DNA from: JARIHD01 sp035758825
GTDB taxonomy: Bacteria; Patescibacteriota; Saccharimonadia; Saccharimonadales; UBA4665
DNA: 24,626 nucleotides
Reading direction: 5' to 3'
Assembly: GCA_035758825.1 (NCBI GenBank)
Contig: DASTWA010000010.1
Location: forward strand, 1 to 24,626
Positions 14,966 through 21,656 of this stretch are shown piece by piece (the first letter of the stretch is position 1; each line of letters opens with the position of its first letter). The notes under the pieces were generated by a model that worked only from the letters and a program-made list of their open reading frames with translations, ran no database searches and had not been told where the DNA came from. The position numbers and the translations under genes were made by a program.

Positions 14966-16029
14966 CCTTTAAAGTCCTGGCCCGCAAAGCTGCCCTGCCC
15001 GCCCTTGGCCATATATTCGCGGGTCACGAGCAGAGTGTCGTGTGCGCTAAGGCGGCCGGCGTTGTAGGCATCGCTGACTTCGCGCAGAAGGACAATGTTG
15101 TCGCCTCTTCCCGGAAAGTATTGATCAAGATCGGGGTCGCCTGGCTTGAACGACTCGTAAAAAGGGATTTGCCCGGCAAGCATCCGGCCATATTTTTCGC
15201 GCAGTACCGGTGACTGGTCTACGAGCTGCAAGCAGTCGTCAATGGTTACGCCTACCAGAGACATGCCGAGTGCGCCTGCTTCGCGGGTTAATATTTGGTC
15301 ATGCAACCGCTTGCTCATGTCCTCGATAAGCACACAAATTCCCTCGTATGGCCCCCGGCGGTCGAATATTGGCAGTAAGTCCGGAACAGCGCCAAGGCGT
15401 TGGTATTCCAGGTGGGGCTTCTGTTCGTTAACGGATTGTTTCTTGAGCTCGTCGTCCCACGTCGTGGCGTCAATCGCCACTGTCGTTTTGGTGTCGGCCA
15501 ATAGCGTAAACCCCAGTTTGGTCATAAGCTCGGTTGCCAGACGCGCGCTCTGACGTTCGTCATTGCCTCGGCCGTTTCCCATGATGGCGTCGTGGTATGC
15601 GCCGATGACGGGTATCCGTATAAAAGCTTCACGGTCGTAGGTGCCAGGCCGCCGCTGGTTTACTGCAGTAGCATAGCGAAAGGCGTTGGCAATGAATCCC
15701 CGTGGATGGTTAGCATGATGATAGGTAGCGATTACCTGATCCTCGTAGCTGCCGCCATATATATGCGGGCTGAATTCGTCTTTGCCGTATCGCAGTTCGG
15801 CTCTAGCCAGTCCAACCGCACCCAGCAGTTTGCCGTACATACGATCCGCGACAGGCATATCGGGAGTGTACTGCTCATACAACGAATCGATAAAAGTGAC
15901 GGCTCCAGTGTAGGCTTCGTGCTGCCTGGAGTCATTTTCGATTTGCAAATAAGTCTGTATGTCGGCGATTGTTTCGTTGACCGCTTGCCGGTCGATCTGT
16001 TCGATAGTTAGTTGTTCTTGATTGCTCAC
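14962..16029 (-). CDS. HD-domain-like hydrolase, uncharacterised
   Basis: The 355-residue cytosolic protein has HD-phosphohydrolase features: 'ATYHHANHPRGFIANAFRYA' (His at 104-108) and 'VIGAYHDAIMGNGRGNDERQ' (H146-D147, followed by conserved-looking E158-R159). The region 175-355 does not match anything I recognise. I set the start at GTG 16029 with AGAGGAG upstream. The longer in-frame reading begins at 16164 inside a terminator hairpin and gives a non-protein-like N-terminus, so I reject it. An inverted repeat at 16092-16110 is upstream. The HD assignment rests on motifs only. The substrate could be a nucleotide or cyclic nucleotide, as for most HD proteins, but nothing here decides it. 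Confidence 0.7.
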   Translation of the reverse strand: MSNQEQLTIEQIDRQAVNETIADIQTYLQIENDSRQHEAYTGAVTFIDSLYEQYTPDMPVADRMYGKLLGAVGLARAELRYGKDEFSPHIYGGSYEDQVIATYHHANHPRGFIANAFRYATAVNQRRPGTYDREAFIRIPVIGAYHDAIMGNGRGNDERQSARLATELMTKLGFTLLADTKTTVAIDATTWDDELKKQSVNEQKPHLEYQRLGAVPDLLPIFDRRGPYEGICVLIEDMSKRLHDQILTREAGALGMSLVGVTIDDCLQLVDQSPVLREKYGRMLAGQIPFYESFKPGDPDLDQYFPGRGDNIVLLREVSDAYNAGRLSAHDTLLVTREYMAKGGQGSFAGQDFKG

Positions 16030-16091
16030 AATTATTCGGCTCCTCTTAGCTCCTGTCAGAGTGTACAGGCCCCGGCTGGTTTGATATATCT

Positions 16092-16110
16092 GTTGTGTAA
16101 TTCGCACAAC
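16092..16110. promoter_or_regulatory. Inverted repeat upstream of the HD-like gene
   Basis: GTTGTG-N7-CACAAC, a perfect 6-bp dyad 63 bp upstream of the GTG start. It may be an operator; no known consensus recognised. Confidence 0.3.
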
Positions 16111-16138
16111 TAGTGGGCAAATAATGCCGCCGGTACTG

Positions 16139-16160
16139 AAAAAGCAGCCGCATCGGGCTG
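16139..16160 (-). terminator. Rho-independent terminator after the lipoprotein gene
   Basis: GCAGCC (16155-16160 on the minus strand) and GGCTGC form a 6-bp stem with a 6-nt loop, followed on the minus strand by TTTTT. It would end transcripts coming from the lipoprotein gene at 16318-16773, about 160 nt past its stop. Confidence 0.75.
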
Positions 16161-16217
16161 CCATGAAATTATTATGATTATCTTGTGTGGGAGGAGAGGA
16201 GACGGGTTGCGGACGGT

Positions 16218-16259
16218 GGCGGGACGCCAGTGAGCAGTTGCTCGGTCTGGCGTCCCGCC
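16218..16259. repeat. Large GC-rich hairpin between lipoprotein and HD-like genes
   Basis: A perfect 13-bp stem (16218-16230 with 16247-16259) encloses a second small stem GAGCA/TGCTC. There is no U-tract next to it; the true terminator lies about 60 bp further on the minus strand. It may stabilise the 3' end of the lipoprotein mRNA or be a remnant of a mobile or small-RNA element. Confidence 0.7.
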
Positions 16260-16317
16260 CGTAGCTGCATGCTGTCTTGCTGTTGTCCTGGCTAGTCGGC
16301 GGAGTGGTGCCGGTCAG

Positions 16318-16773
16318 TCAGTTTTTGTCGGTGGCGACCAGACAGTCGTTGTTGTCGCCGCTTTCAGGCTTGTCCTTCTCGAACGTGATGCTGGTGTCCA
16401 CCATGGTGGCGTAGTGCTCCGGGTCCTGCACCGACAGGCAGTCGTCGTGGTCCTTGCCGACCTTGGTGTTGCCCATGTCGAGGACCTTGAAGGCTCCGGT
16501 GGCCTTGTCGAGCTTGATCTGGACGTCGAAGTTCTTCTGCCGCTTGCCGCGGAAGTTGACGGACGTGTCGATCACCCACAAGCCCGAAGGCTTCTGTTCC
16601 ACCAGTGCCTCATCGCCAGCTTGGTTGTCCTCGTTCCACAGGTCGGCGAACACGGTCTGCCCGGGCTTGATCTGGCCCAGAGCGGAGTCGTCCTGTCCGA
16701 AACAGCCGGTCATGGTGGTTGCCCCGACGGCAAGGGTGAGGACGATGGCGACCTTACGCCAGAAAGAACGCAT
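16318..16773 (-). CDS. Small secreted lipoprotein, actinobacterial-looking
   Basis: The 151-residue product has a lipoprotein signal peptide ('MRSFWRKVAIVLTLAVGATT' then lipobox 'MTGC', Cys24). The mature part is hydrophilic and rich in Asp/Lys with 'VNFRGKRQKNFDVQIKLDKA' and 'GKDHDDCLSVQDPEHYA'. I recognise no domain. The paired cysteines 'DDCLS' and 'NDCLV' may form a disulfide. Codon use is strongly G/C-ending (GTC, CTG, GAC, AAG), richer than neighbours, suggesting transfer from a high-GC actinobacterium. Start at 16773 is backed by GAGAGGAG upstream. It has its own consensus promoter, a leader palindrome, a downstream giant hairpin and a terminator. Confidence 0.85.
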   Translation of the reverse strand: MRSFWRKVAIVLTLAVGATTMTGCFGQDDSALGQIKPGQTVFADLWNEDNQAGDEALVEQKPSGLWVIDTSVNFRGKRQKNFDVQIKLDKATGAFKVLDMGNTKVGKDHDDCLSVQDPEHYATMVDTSITFEKDKPESGDNNDCLVATDKN

Positions 16774-16791
16774 GACGCGTCTCCTCTCAAA

Positions 16792-16811
16792 AGTTACCCC
16801 AGTTGGTAACT
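16792..16811. promoter_or_regulatory. Leader palindrome of the lipoprotein gene
   Basis: AGTTACC-N6-GGTAACT, a 7-bp perfect dyad starting right at the predicted +1, between the -10 and the ribosome-binding site. It fits a repressor operator or an RNA hairpin in the 5' leader. Confidence 0.5.
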
Positions 16812-16816
16812 CGCGC

Positions 16817-16845
16817 AGTATACGTTATTGTCCGGTTTTTTTCAA
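16817..16845 (-). promoter_or_regulatory. Promoter of the lipoprotein gene
   Basis: On the minus strand TTGAAA (16845-16840), an exact 17-bp spacer and TATACT (16822-16817). This is the closest match to a housekeeping sigma promoter in the window. Confidence 0.7.
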
Positions 16846-16879
16846 GTCCTTAAATGCGGCGGATGTAATGCCTCCGGCG

Positions 16880-17809
16880 CTAGCCGTCTGTGGGTCGGCC
16901 TTTGTTAAAGTCTAATGTTCTGTGTGGCGCGTATGCGCAGTAGTCGCTGATGATATTTGGTTTGGCCGGATTGATGACCACGAACGCAAGCTCTCTGGCC
17001 TTGGCGGCGTCTGTGCCGGGCAGGTGGTCTATCCAGCACGTCCCGTACCATTCCTGTGACTGGTATTGGTTGTGGATGTTAGCCCAGGCCTGGTTTTTGG
17101 AAATGTCGTTACGCTGACGGTAGTTATAAACGCCAAAGTCAAAGCCAAAGTTTTTGGTGGATGCAAAGCCTATCTCTGTGGCGATCCGATCGCCGGCCTT
17201 GAATTTGGTACGCTTAAAGCTCGCATTCGGACCGGTTCGGGTGTCGTCTTTTTTTGGCTCGGGGGTGGTTTCGGCAATCGCCTGGAAGGCGGGTGTCAGG
17301 GTTCGCAGATGGTCAAAACGGAAGGCGATACCGCAGTCGTTCTCGAAGGTGAGCAAGTATTGCAGCTCGGCTGGGTTGCCCTCGTAGTAACGTGTCAGGC
17401 CCACCAGAGTTGCATTGGTAGGCATAACTATGTCTATCTTGCCACTGTTTGGATCGGACAGCCTCATGCCGCCATGTGGCTTGTAGTTGTAGCCGCGGTA
17501 CGCGCCCGGCATGCCAATGGCCATGAGCTTAGAGAGGTCAACTGGAGACTGGTCAAAAATGAATGGGTCGGCACATTCTGCAGGCGTGCCCGTCTGCGCG
17601 AACCACTCCAGCTTGTCCTGGTTAAAGGCCCAGGTGACTTCTTGGCCATTGGTCGTCCTGCTGTTCGGCGCTGCCCCGTCGTCTGCCTTTTGAGACCCAA
17701 GCACCCTGTATCCGATAAGACCGATGATGGCAACTACGGCCAATGCCACCAGAAGTTCAACAACGTGGAAACCGTTCTGTCCGAGTCTTTGCCTCGTTAC
17801 CTTATCCAC
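16880..17809 (-). CDS. Type IV prepilin-like protein
   Basis: The 309-residue protein has a class III (type IV pilin) signal: basic leader 'VDKVTRQRLGQNG', cleavage after G13, then 'FHVVELLVALAVVAIIGLIG' with Phe at +1 and Glu at +5. The large globular part (about 40-309) has several cysteines and aromatic residues and no domain I know. It is longer than a major pilin, so it may be a minor pilin or pseudopilin with an adhesive head. The start is GTG 17809, with GAGGTGG upstream; it overlaps the stop of the VOC gene by 8 nt, so the two are translationally coupled. No pilus assembly ATPase or prepilin peptidase is in the window. Confidence 0.82.
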   Translation of the reverse strand: MDKVTRQRLGQNGFHVVELLVALAVVAIIGLIGYRVLGSQKADDGAAPNSRTTNGQEVTWAFNQDKLEWFAQTGTPAECADPFIFDQSPVDLSKLMAIGMPGAYRGYNYKPHGGMRLSDPNSGKIDIVMPTNATLVGLTRYYEGNPAELQYLLTFENDCGIAFRFDHLRTLTPAFQAIAETTPEPKKDDTRTGPNASFKRTKFKAGDRIATEIGFASTKNFGFDFGVYNYRQRNDISKNQAWANIHNQYQSQEWYGTCWIDHLPGTDAAKARELAFVVINPAKPNIISDYCAYAPHRTLDFNKGRPTDG

Positions 17810-18704
17810 GGAATGCCACCTCGAGCGTAGCGAGGTCAATCTTTTTCATGGTGAGGAAGGCTTGGGTGACTCGCGCTACTTGTTCCGGCGTACCATCCGC
17901 GAGCATGTCATTAAGTGCGGCCGGTGATACTTGCCAAGATATGCCATACTTGTCTTTTAGCCAGCCGCAAACTTCGGATTCTGGCACGGCGGATAGCTTT
18001 TCCCAATAGTAATCAATTTCTTCTTGGGTGTCGCAGTTGATGAGCAGTGATGTGGCTTCGTTAAAGGTATACGGCTGGTCGACGCCGGCGTCCATGGCCG
18101 AGAGCCACTGGCCTTCGAGCATGAAGTCGGTAAACAGGACTGAGCCCTTTTTGGCTGGTCCTGTGTCTTCTGTATAGCGGGCCAGCGTTCCCTGCCTGGC
18201 ATTCTTAAACACCGATAGGTAAAACTGCACGGCCTCTTCGGTTTTGTTGGTGTTTTCGCCGGTAAAAAGCAGCGATGGAATTATGAATGGCCGCGGTTCA
18301 CCCTCGGGGTTGGTCAGCATCAGCTGCCAACTGACGCCAAACTTATCCTGGACCCAGCCATACTGTTTGCTGAATGGGTACTCTTTGAGTGGCATGAATA
18401 CTGAGCCGCCCTCGGCCAGCTTGTCCCACATCTCTTGTAGGTGTGCTCCAGCCTGTTCGTCGCGGGACGGGTCAAAGTTAAGGATGAACGAGATCGACGG
18501 GTTGATCTTGAAGTCAGGCCCGCCGTTGATGGCTATAAAATCCTGGCCGCTTAGGGTAAAGGACAGGCAGCGGGTGTCGCCACCAGGGGTATCATGCAGC
18601 GTGTAATCGCTGGTTATTTTGGAGTCAGGAAACACCTGACAATAAAAGTCGACAGCGTCTTTGACTTCTGTGTCGAACCAAAAGTTAGGAACAATTTTCT
18701 GCAT
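17802..18704 (-). CDS. Tandem VOC-domain protein (PhnB/glyoxalase-like)
   Basis: The 300-residue cytosolic protein is built of two PhnB-type vicinal-oxygen-chelate domains: about 1-135 ('KIVPNFWFDTEVKDAVDFYC', 'DKFGVSWQLML') and about 140-300 ('IIPSLLFTGENTNKTEEAVQ', 'DKYGISWQVSP'). The two halves repeat the same wording ('YGWVQDKFGVSWQ' versus 'CGWLKDKYGISWQ'), so it is an internal duplication. The family was once labelled demethylubiquinone methyltransferase; that label is not supported. Some members bind small drugs or modify metabolites. AGGGGGG sets the start; TATACT lies further upstream. It is the first gene of a two-gene unit with the prepilin-like gene, an odd pairing. Confidence 0.88.
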   Translation of the reverse strand: MQKIVPNFWFDTEVKDAVDFYCQVFPDSKITSDYTLHDTPGGDTRCLSFTLSGQDFIAINGGPDFKINPSISFILNFDPSRDEQAGAHLQEMWDKLAEGGSVFMPLKEYPFSKQYGWVQDKFGVSWQLMLTNPEGEPRPFIIPSLLFTGENTNKTEEAVQFYLSVFKNARQGTLARYTEDTGPAKKGSVLFTDFMLEGQWLSAMDAGVDQPYTFNEATSLLINCDTQEEIDYYWEKLSAVPESEVCGWLKDKYGISWQVSPAALNDMLADGTPEQVARVTQAFLTMKKIDLATLEVAFRG

Positions 18705-18776
18705 TATTAAACCCCCCTTAATGCTTATTAGTATACCTGAATAGTAGGCGACATCATCAAGGATAGAGGCATATTA

Positions 18777-18806
18777 TTGACAGCGGCGGCCTTTGCGGGG
18801 TACGGT
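18777..18806 (+). promoter_or_regulatory. Promoter of the secreted hydrolase gene
   Basis: Consensus TTGACA (18777-18782), 18-bp spacer, weak TACGGT (18801-18806). Confidence 0.45.
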
Positions 18807-18811
18807 AATGG

Positions 18812-18827
18812 GGCGCAAAAATGCGCC
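18812..18827. promoter_or_regulatory. Leader palindrome of the secreted hydrolase gene
   Basis: Perfect GGCGCA-AAAA-TGCGCC hairpin placed at the predicted +1 and about 55 nt before the ATG. Position parallels the palindrome at +1 of the lipoprotein gene, though the sequence differs. Confidence 0.45.
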
Positions 18828-18880
18828 TCGCAGGTAACTTTACTAATGTATCGTTACGTCAGATAGGAAGAAGGACGGTC

Positions 18881-20020
18881 ATGTATCGTATGTCTCCCCG
18901 TCGGAAGCGGCTAAACCTCATGGTGCGTGCGACTGCCGCACTGGTCAGCCTCGTTCTTATCGGAGCCGGCCCGGCTGCAGCGTGTCCGCCCAATGGGTCT
19001 GGTTCCTTGCGTCAGGGTGATGTAACCATCCGCGTCTTGGTTCCGGGCGACCCGACAGTGTACCACATCCGCGGTCAACTCAGTTGGCACGGAAGCGCCC
19101 CGGGTTCGAACGAGCCGGTCCAGGTGCTGGTTGCTGGGATGTCGTACGACCACAATTACTGGGATTTCCCATACGGGAAGTACAGCTACGTCCGGGCATC
19201 CAGCTCAGTCACCTTTAACTACGACCAGCTCGGAACTACCGAGTCGGCTGACCATCCTCCCATGGACAAGCTCAGCCTGCTCAATCAGGCCGAAGTCCTT
19301 GACCAGGTGGTGCTGGCCCTGAAGTCTGGTGTGCGGGTCAAAGAGCAGTCCCGGTCGTTCACCTACCGTTCGCGCGGTTTGATGATCGTTGCCGGTCACT
19401 CCCTGGGGGCGGCGGAAGCACTCGTGCTTGCTGCAACGCACCCGACGCACATCGACGGTGTGATTGCGACCGACTACCTGCATTACGCCAACCCGGTCGT
19501 ATCTGTCGCATTGGGAGCGGTGAGGGTCCCCGCCCAGCAGACCGCGAAATATGAGGAAGCTGCCTGGACGGCCGGCTCGGTCACAACGGCGGACGGCCAT
19601 CGTGACGTCTTCTATTACCAGCCGGGTGCAGACCCTGCGGTAATTGCCCTGGATGAGCAGCTCAAGGCGGTTAGCCCCGTCCCCACTGCCGCCCAGGCGC
19701 AGTACCTTCGGAGTACCAACCCTGTCCTGACGAGCAACATCACCGTGCCGGTTCTACTCGCCACTGGTGAGTACGACTCGCTCAACTGCAACGCCAGCCC
19801 GTCAGAAGATGACCCCGCGCTGGATTGTTCCAGTGCAGCGGCTGTCGTGCAGCGCGAGAAGCAGTTCTTTGCAGGTGCCTGTCTGCGTGGTTACGTCCAA
19901 CCCGACGGTGGCCACGACATGAACTTGCACCGCAACGCTGGTCCTTGGTTCCGTGCAGCCAACAGCTGGGTCGCATGGCTCGGCAAGGCTTCGCACAAGG
20001 GGCATGCAATCCACTGCTGA
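18881..20020 (+). CDS. Secreted alpha/beta hydrolase
   Basis: The 379-residue protein has a long signal peptide ending near 'GAGPAAA' (about 34) and a serine-hydrolase core: nucleophile S174 in 'AGHSLGAAEA', acid D299 in 'TGEYDSLN' and His345 in 'DGGHDMNLHRN'. Four or more cysteines in the mature part suit an exported protein. It is likely an extracellular esterase or lipase; the substrate is unknown. ATG 18881 is chosen because AAGGA lies 7 nt upstream, while the in-frame 18821 start falls in the leader hairpin. Codon use is G/C-ending, like the lipoprotein at 16318, and signal peptide style is actinobacterial, consistent with acquisition from such a donor. Two hairpins follow the stop. Confidence 0.88.
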   Translation: MYRMSPRRKRLNLMVRATAALVSLVLIGAGPAAACPPNGSGSLRQGDVTIRVLVPGDPTVYHIRGQLSWHGSAPGSNEPVQVLVAGMSYDHNYWDFPYGKYSYVRASSSVTFNYDQLGTTESADHPPMDKLSLLNQAEVLDQVVLALKSGVRVKEQSRSFTYRSRGLMIVAGHSLGAAEALVLAATHPTHIDGVIATDYLHYANPVVSVALGAVRVPAQQTAKYEEAAWTAGSVTTADGHRDVFYYQPGADPAVIALDEQLKAVSPVPTAAQAQYLRSTNPVLTSNITVPVLLATGEYDSLNCNASPSEDDPALDCSSAAAVVQREKQFFAGACLRGYVQPDGGHDMNLHRNAGPWFRAANSWVAWLGKASHKGHAIHC

Positions 20021-20035
20021 TGCTTTCTGCGTGAC

Positions 20036-20081
20036 GTTCGCTGGCTCTCCAGAGTCAATTCCTCTCGGGGAGCCAGCGAAC
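20036..20081 (+). terminator. Long hairpin after the secreted hydrolase gene
   Basis: A 12-bp perfect inverted repeat (20036-20047 with 20070-20081), extended inward by further pairs. No T-tract follows directly, so it may protect the mRNA end or pause polymerase, with actual termination at 20126-20150. Confidence 0.6.
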
Positions 20082-20125
20082 TTGCATCACAAATATTCCG
20101 GACGACTAATCCTCTATCTTTTTTG

Positions 20126-20150
20126 CACTCCCCTCGAGCGGAGTGTTTTA
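20126..20150 (+). terminator. Rho-independent terminator of the secreted hydrolase gene
   Basis: CACTCC/GGAGTG stem with 8-nt loop followed by TTTTA on the plus strand, about 105 bp past the hydrolase stop. Confidence 0.65.
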
Positions 20151-20186
20151 TATTTTGTTCAGCATGCAAGGCGCCCCGGCTACATT

Positions 20187-20229
20187 AAAAACAACACTAC
20201 AGCCTTATGTGTGTTGACTGTAGTGCTGT
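20187..20229 (-). terminator. Rho-independent terminator of the Tyr-rich secreted protein gene
   Basis: A 12-bp stem with one mismatch (20191-20202 with 20218-20229) is followed on the minus strand by five Ts. It lies 52 bp past the stop of the gene at 20281-21072. Confidence 0.75.
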
Positions 20230-20280
20230 GATCCTCTTTATATTGCTAGCGAAAGAGGCGATAAATTGTGGCTTGCCTGG

Positions 20281-21072
20281 CTAGAGGTCGCCGGTAAAGA
20301 ATGCAGGGGTATTAGAACTGCCGGACGTGTAGGATGTTATGCCGTAGGGGCTGGTGCCGACGTAGAACCAACGGTAAATGGCTGCGCCGCCTGCAACTGG
20401 GTAGTCATATTGCGTGCCGGTGTATGTACCGCTACCAGGGTAAGGAGCGAGCTCGGAAGATACCTGGGTTGCGTAGGCAGTACCGGTGTTCTGGATTTTG
20501 AGTTGGACCCATCCACCTGTGTTGTAAACGCGAGAGACAGAAACGTTACAGGTGTTATTGCTGCTGCTGGTCTCGTCATATTGGTAGCTGGTGCCATTCC
20601 AGACGTACAGATAGGCGGTGTAGGAACCGTCAATTCCGTAGTAGTACGGGTATGCGTAGCTATTGGCAGCAACAGACCCATAGTAAGTGTGTGAACTTCC
20701 CTGGTTGTATACCACTACCTGGAAATACTTGGTGCTGGCAGTTGTGTTGCGGATTGGCGTGTAGATAAAGTTACGGTAACAGTAGTTGTAAAAGCTCTGG
20801 AAGTCTACGCCGGAGACTGATCCGGCAAGCGGTGTGACGCTATTGCCGGAGGGCGCCTGCTGCGTCGGGCCTAACTTCTCTCCACTGGGTGTGAGGTTGG
20901 TGCCTGGCTGCCTGGGCATTTTGGCCTGAGGCCCCGAAACGAGGTTGCGGGACGGCGGAGTTAGCTGTTTTTGTGCCGGGGCTGCTGCAACGCCAGCTGT
21001 CGAACCGGCGACAATAGCAATCCCCGCGACTACACCGGCGCATTTTTGTAACATTCTTGCGAACTGTTTCAT
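20281..21072 (-). CDS. Secreted Tyr/Ser/Gly-rich protein of unknown function
   Basis: The 263-residue protein has a clear signal peptide ('VVAGIAIVAGSTAGVAAAPA', cleavage near 32-33). A Pro/Gln/Gly-rich low-complexity segment (about 33-80) follows, then a beta-rich body full of Tyr, Ser, Thr, Gly and Asn ('NSYAYPYYYGIDGSYTAYL', 'GTYTGTQYDYPVAGG'). Two well-spaced cysteines ('YNYCYRNF', 'NNTCNVS') could pair. The composition suggests an exported beta-sandwich, adhesin or carbohydrate-binding-like protein that faces other cells; I recognise no family. I choose ATG 21072 because AAGGATGG lies 8-9 nt upstream; the in-frame ATG at 21084 is part of that ribosome-binding site. It has its own terminator. 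Confidence 0.82.
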   Translation of the reverse strand: MKQFARMLQKCAGVVAGIAIVAGSTAGVAAAPAQKQLTPPSRNLVSGPQAKMPRQPGTNLTPSGEKLGPTQQAPSGNSVTPLAGSVSGVDFQSFYNYCYRNFIYTPIRNTTASTKYFQVVVYNQGSSHTYYGSVAANSYAYPYYYGIDGSYTAYLYVWNGTSYQYDETSSSNNTCNVSVSRVYNTGGWVQLKIQNTGTAYATQVSSELAPYPGSGTYTGTQYDYPVAGGAAIYRWFYVGTSPYGITSYTSGSSNTPAFFTGDL

Positions 21073-21084
21073 AAAGATATCCAT

Positions 21085-21241
21085 CCTTTACTTAATTTTT
21101 TGCTAGCAATATTTACATGCTACTAAAAGGCCCGGTTCTCCGACAGGGCAATCTAGTGCCAGTTTAATCTGGATGTAATAAAACGTTTGCATGCTGCTCC
21201 ACCGCCATGCTTTTGTCAGCAAAAATCCGGGGTTTGCTGAA
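21085..21241. other. Non-coding stretch upstream of the Tyr-rich secreted protein
   Basis: I see no supported gene. On the minus strand a GC stem (about 21125-21149, GCCC...GGGC) followed by CTTTT could be a weak terminator or attenuator. A dyad TAGCA-N9-TGCTA at about 21103-21121 lies just before the ribosome-binding site of the secreted protein. Confidence 0.3.
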
Positions 21242-21268
21242 TGATTAACAATCAGCCTAAACTAGGCT
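21242..21268. promoter_or_regulatory. Two adjoining palindromes upstream of the RHH antitoxin remnant
   Basis: TGATT-AAC-AATCA (21242-21254) is followed, sharing one base, by AGCCTA-AAC-TAGGCT (21254-21268). Both are perfect and share the same AAC centre. This is the usual layout of autoregulatory operators of toxin-antitoxin loci with ribbon-helix-helix antitoxins. Confidence 0.5.
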
Positions 21269-21298
21269 TCGCTCCATTCACCATCGGAGCTTGTCCGC

Positions 21299-21504
21299 AA
21301 GACCGAAAAAGAGAAGATCACCATTGCTATAGACAAGCACAGCCTTGAACTTTTCAAGCGATACGCAAATAAACACGAGCCAAGTATCAGGCCATGATCA
21401 ATGGCGTGGTTAGCTCGCATGCGGAGAAGTTTTTGGGCGGCTACGAAATAGACCCTTACGTCGCGCCTATCGGCATTACGGTAGCACGGACCAGCCTTAC
21501 TTAG
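21299..21504 (+). pseudogene. Ribbon-helix-helix antitoxin-like gene, frameshifted
   Basis: Frame 1 reads 'KTEKEKITIAIDKHSLELFK' then 'RYANKHE' up to about 21379. The frame then slips back by one and continues 'AKYQAMINGVVSSHAEKFLG' and on to a TAG at 21502-21504. Joined, this gives the beta-strand, helix, helix of a BrnA/CopG-type antitoxin ('ITI-D---LE-F' followed by 'YQ-MIN-V'). A single missing G in 'GAG(G)CC' at 21379-21381 restores the frame. No start codon is visible in frame 1 after an upstream TAG, so the 5' end is also damaged or uses a rare start. No partner toxin lies beside it. Two palindromes upstream look like its former operator. Confidence 0.6.
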
Positions 21505-21646
21505 ATCCCCTCATCCATGGCAATTGCTCGATAGGCACCGAAGAAAGGCTAGGGTGCACATAACCGACAATATCCGCGCCGTTAAGAAATACAGGGAGAA
21601 AGCCGTGTCTCAGTACGTTATACCGAAGCTGAAAATCTACTTTCAC
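21497..21646 (-). CDS. Possible 49-aa small protein downstream of the HD gene
   Basis: A GTG at 21646 has AAAGGA about 6 nt upstream and opens a 49-codon frame ('KVDFQLRYNVLRHGFLPVFL' then 'NGADIVGYVHPSLSSVPIEQ'), starting 10 nt past the HD gene stop. It has protein-like composition but no family I know. It overlaps the end of the antitoxin remnant on the other strand. It could instead be the displaced C-terminus of something broken. Confidence 0.3.
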   Translation of the reverse strand: MKVDFQLRYNVLRHGFLPVFLNGADIVGYVHPSLSSVPIEQLPWMRGSK

Positions 21647-21656
21647 GTTTTTTCCT

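Noticed and set aside
16030..16164. N-terminal extension of the HD-like gene to 16164
   Set aside because: It starts inside a Rho-independent terminator hairpin and reads non-protein-like; GTG 16029 has a ribosome-binding site.
17066..17830. A 254-codon plus-strand frame
   Set aside because: Antisense to the prepilin-like gene, which has a clear prepilin signal; no ribosome-binding site or motif.
21505..21520. Partial match to the tRNA-Gln 3' end, as an att site
   Set aside because: The match is short, imperfect and in the opposite orientation to the tRNA, so it cannot be a direct-repeat attachment site.
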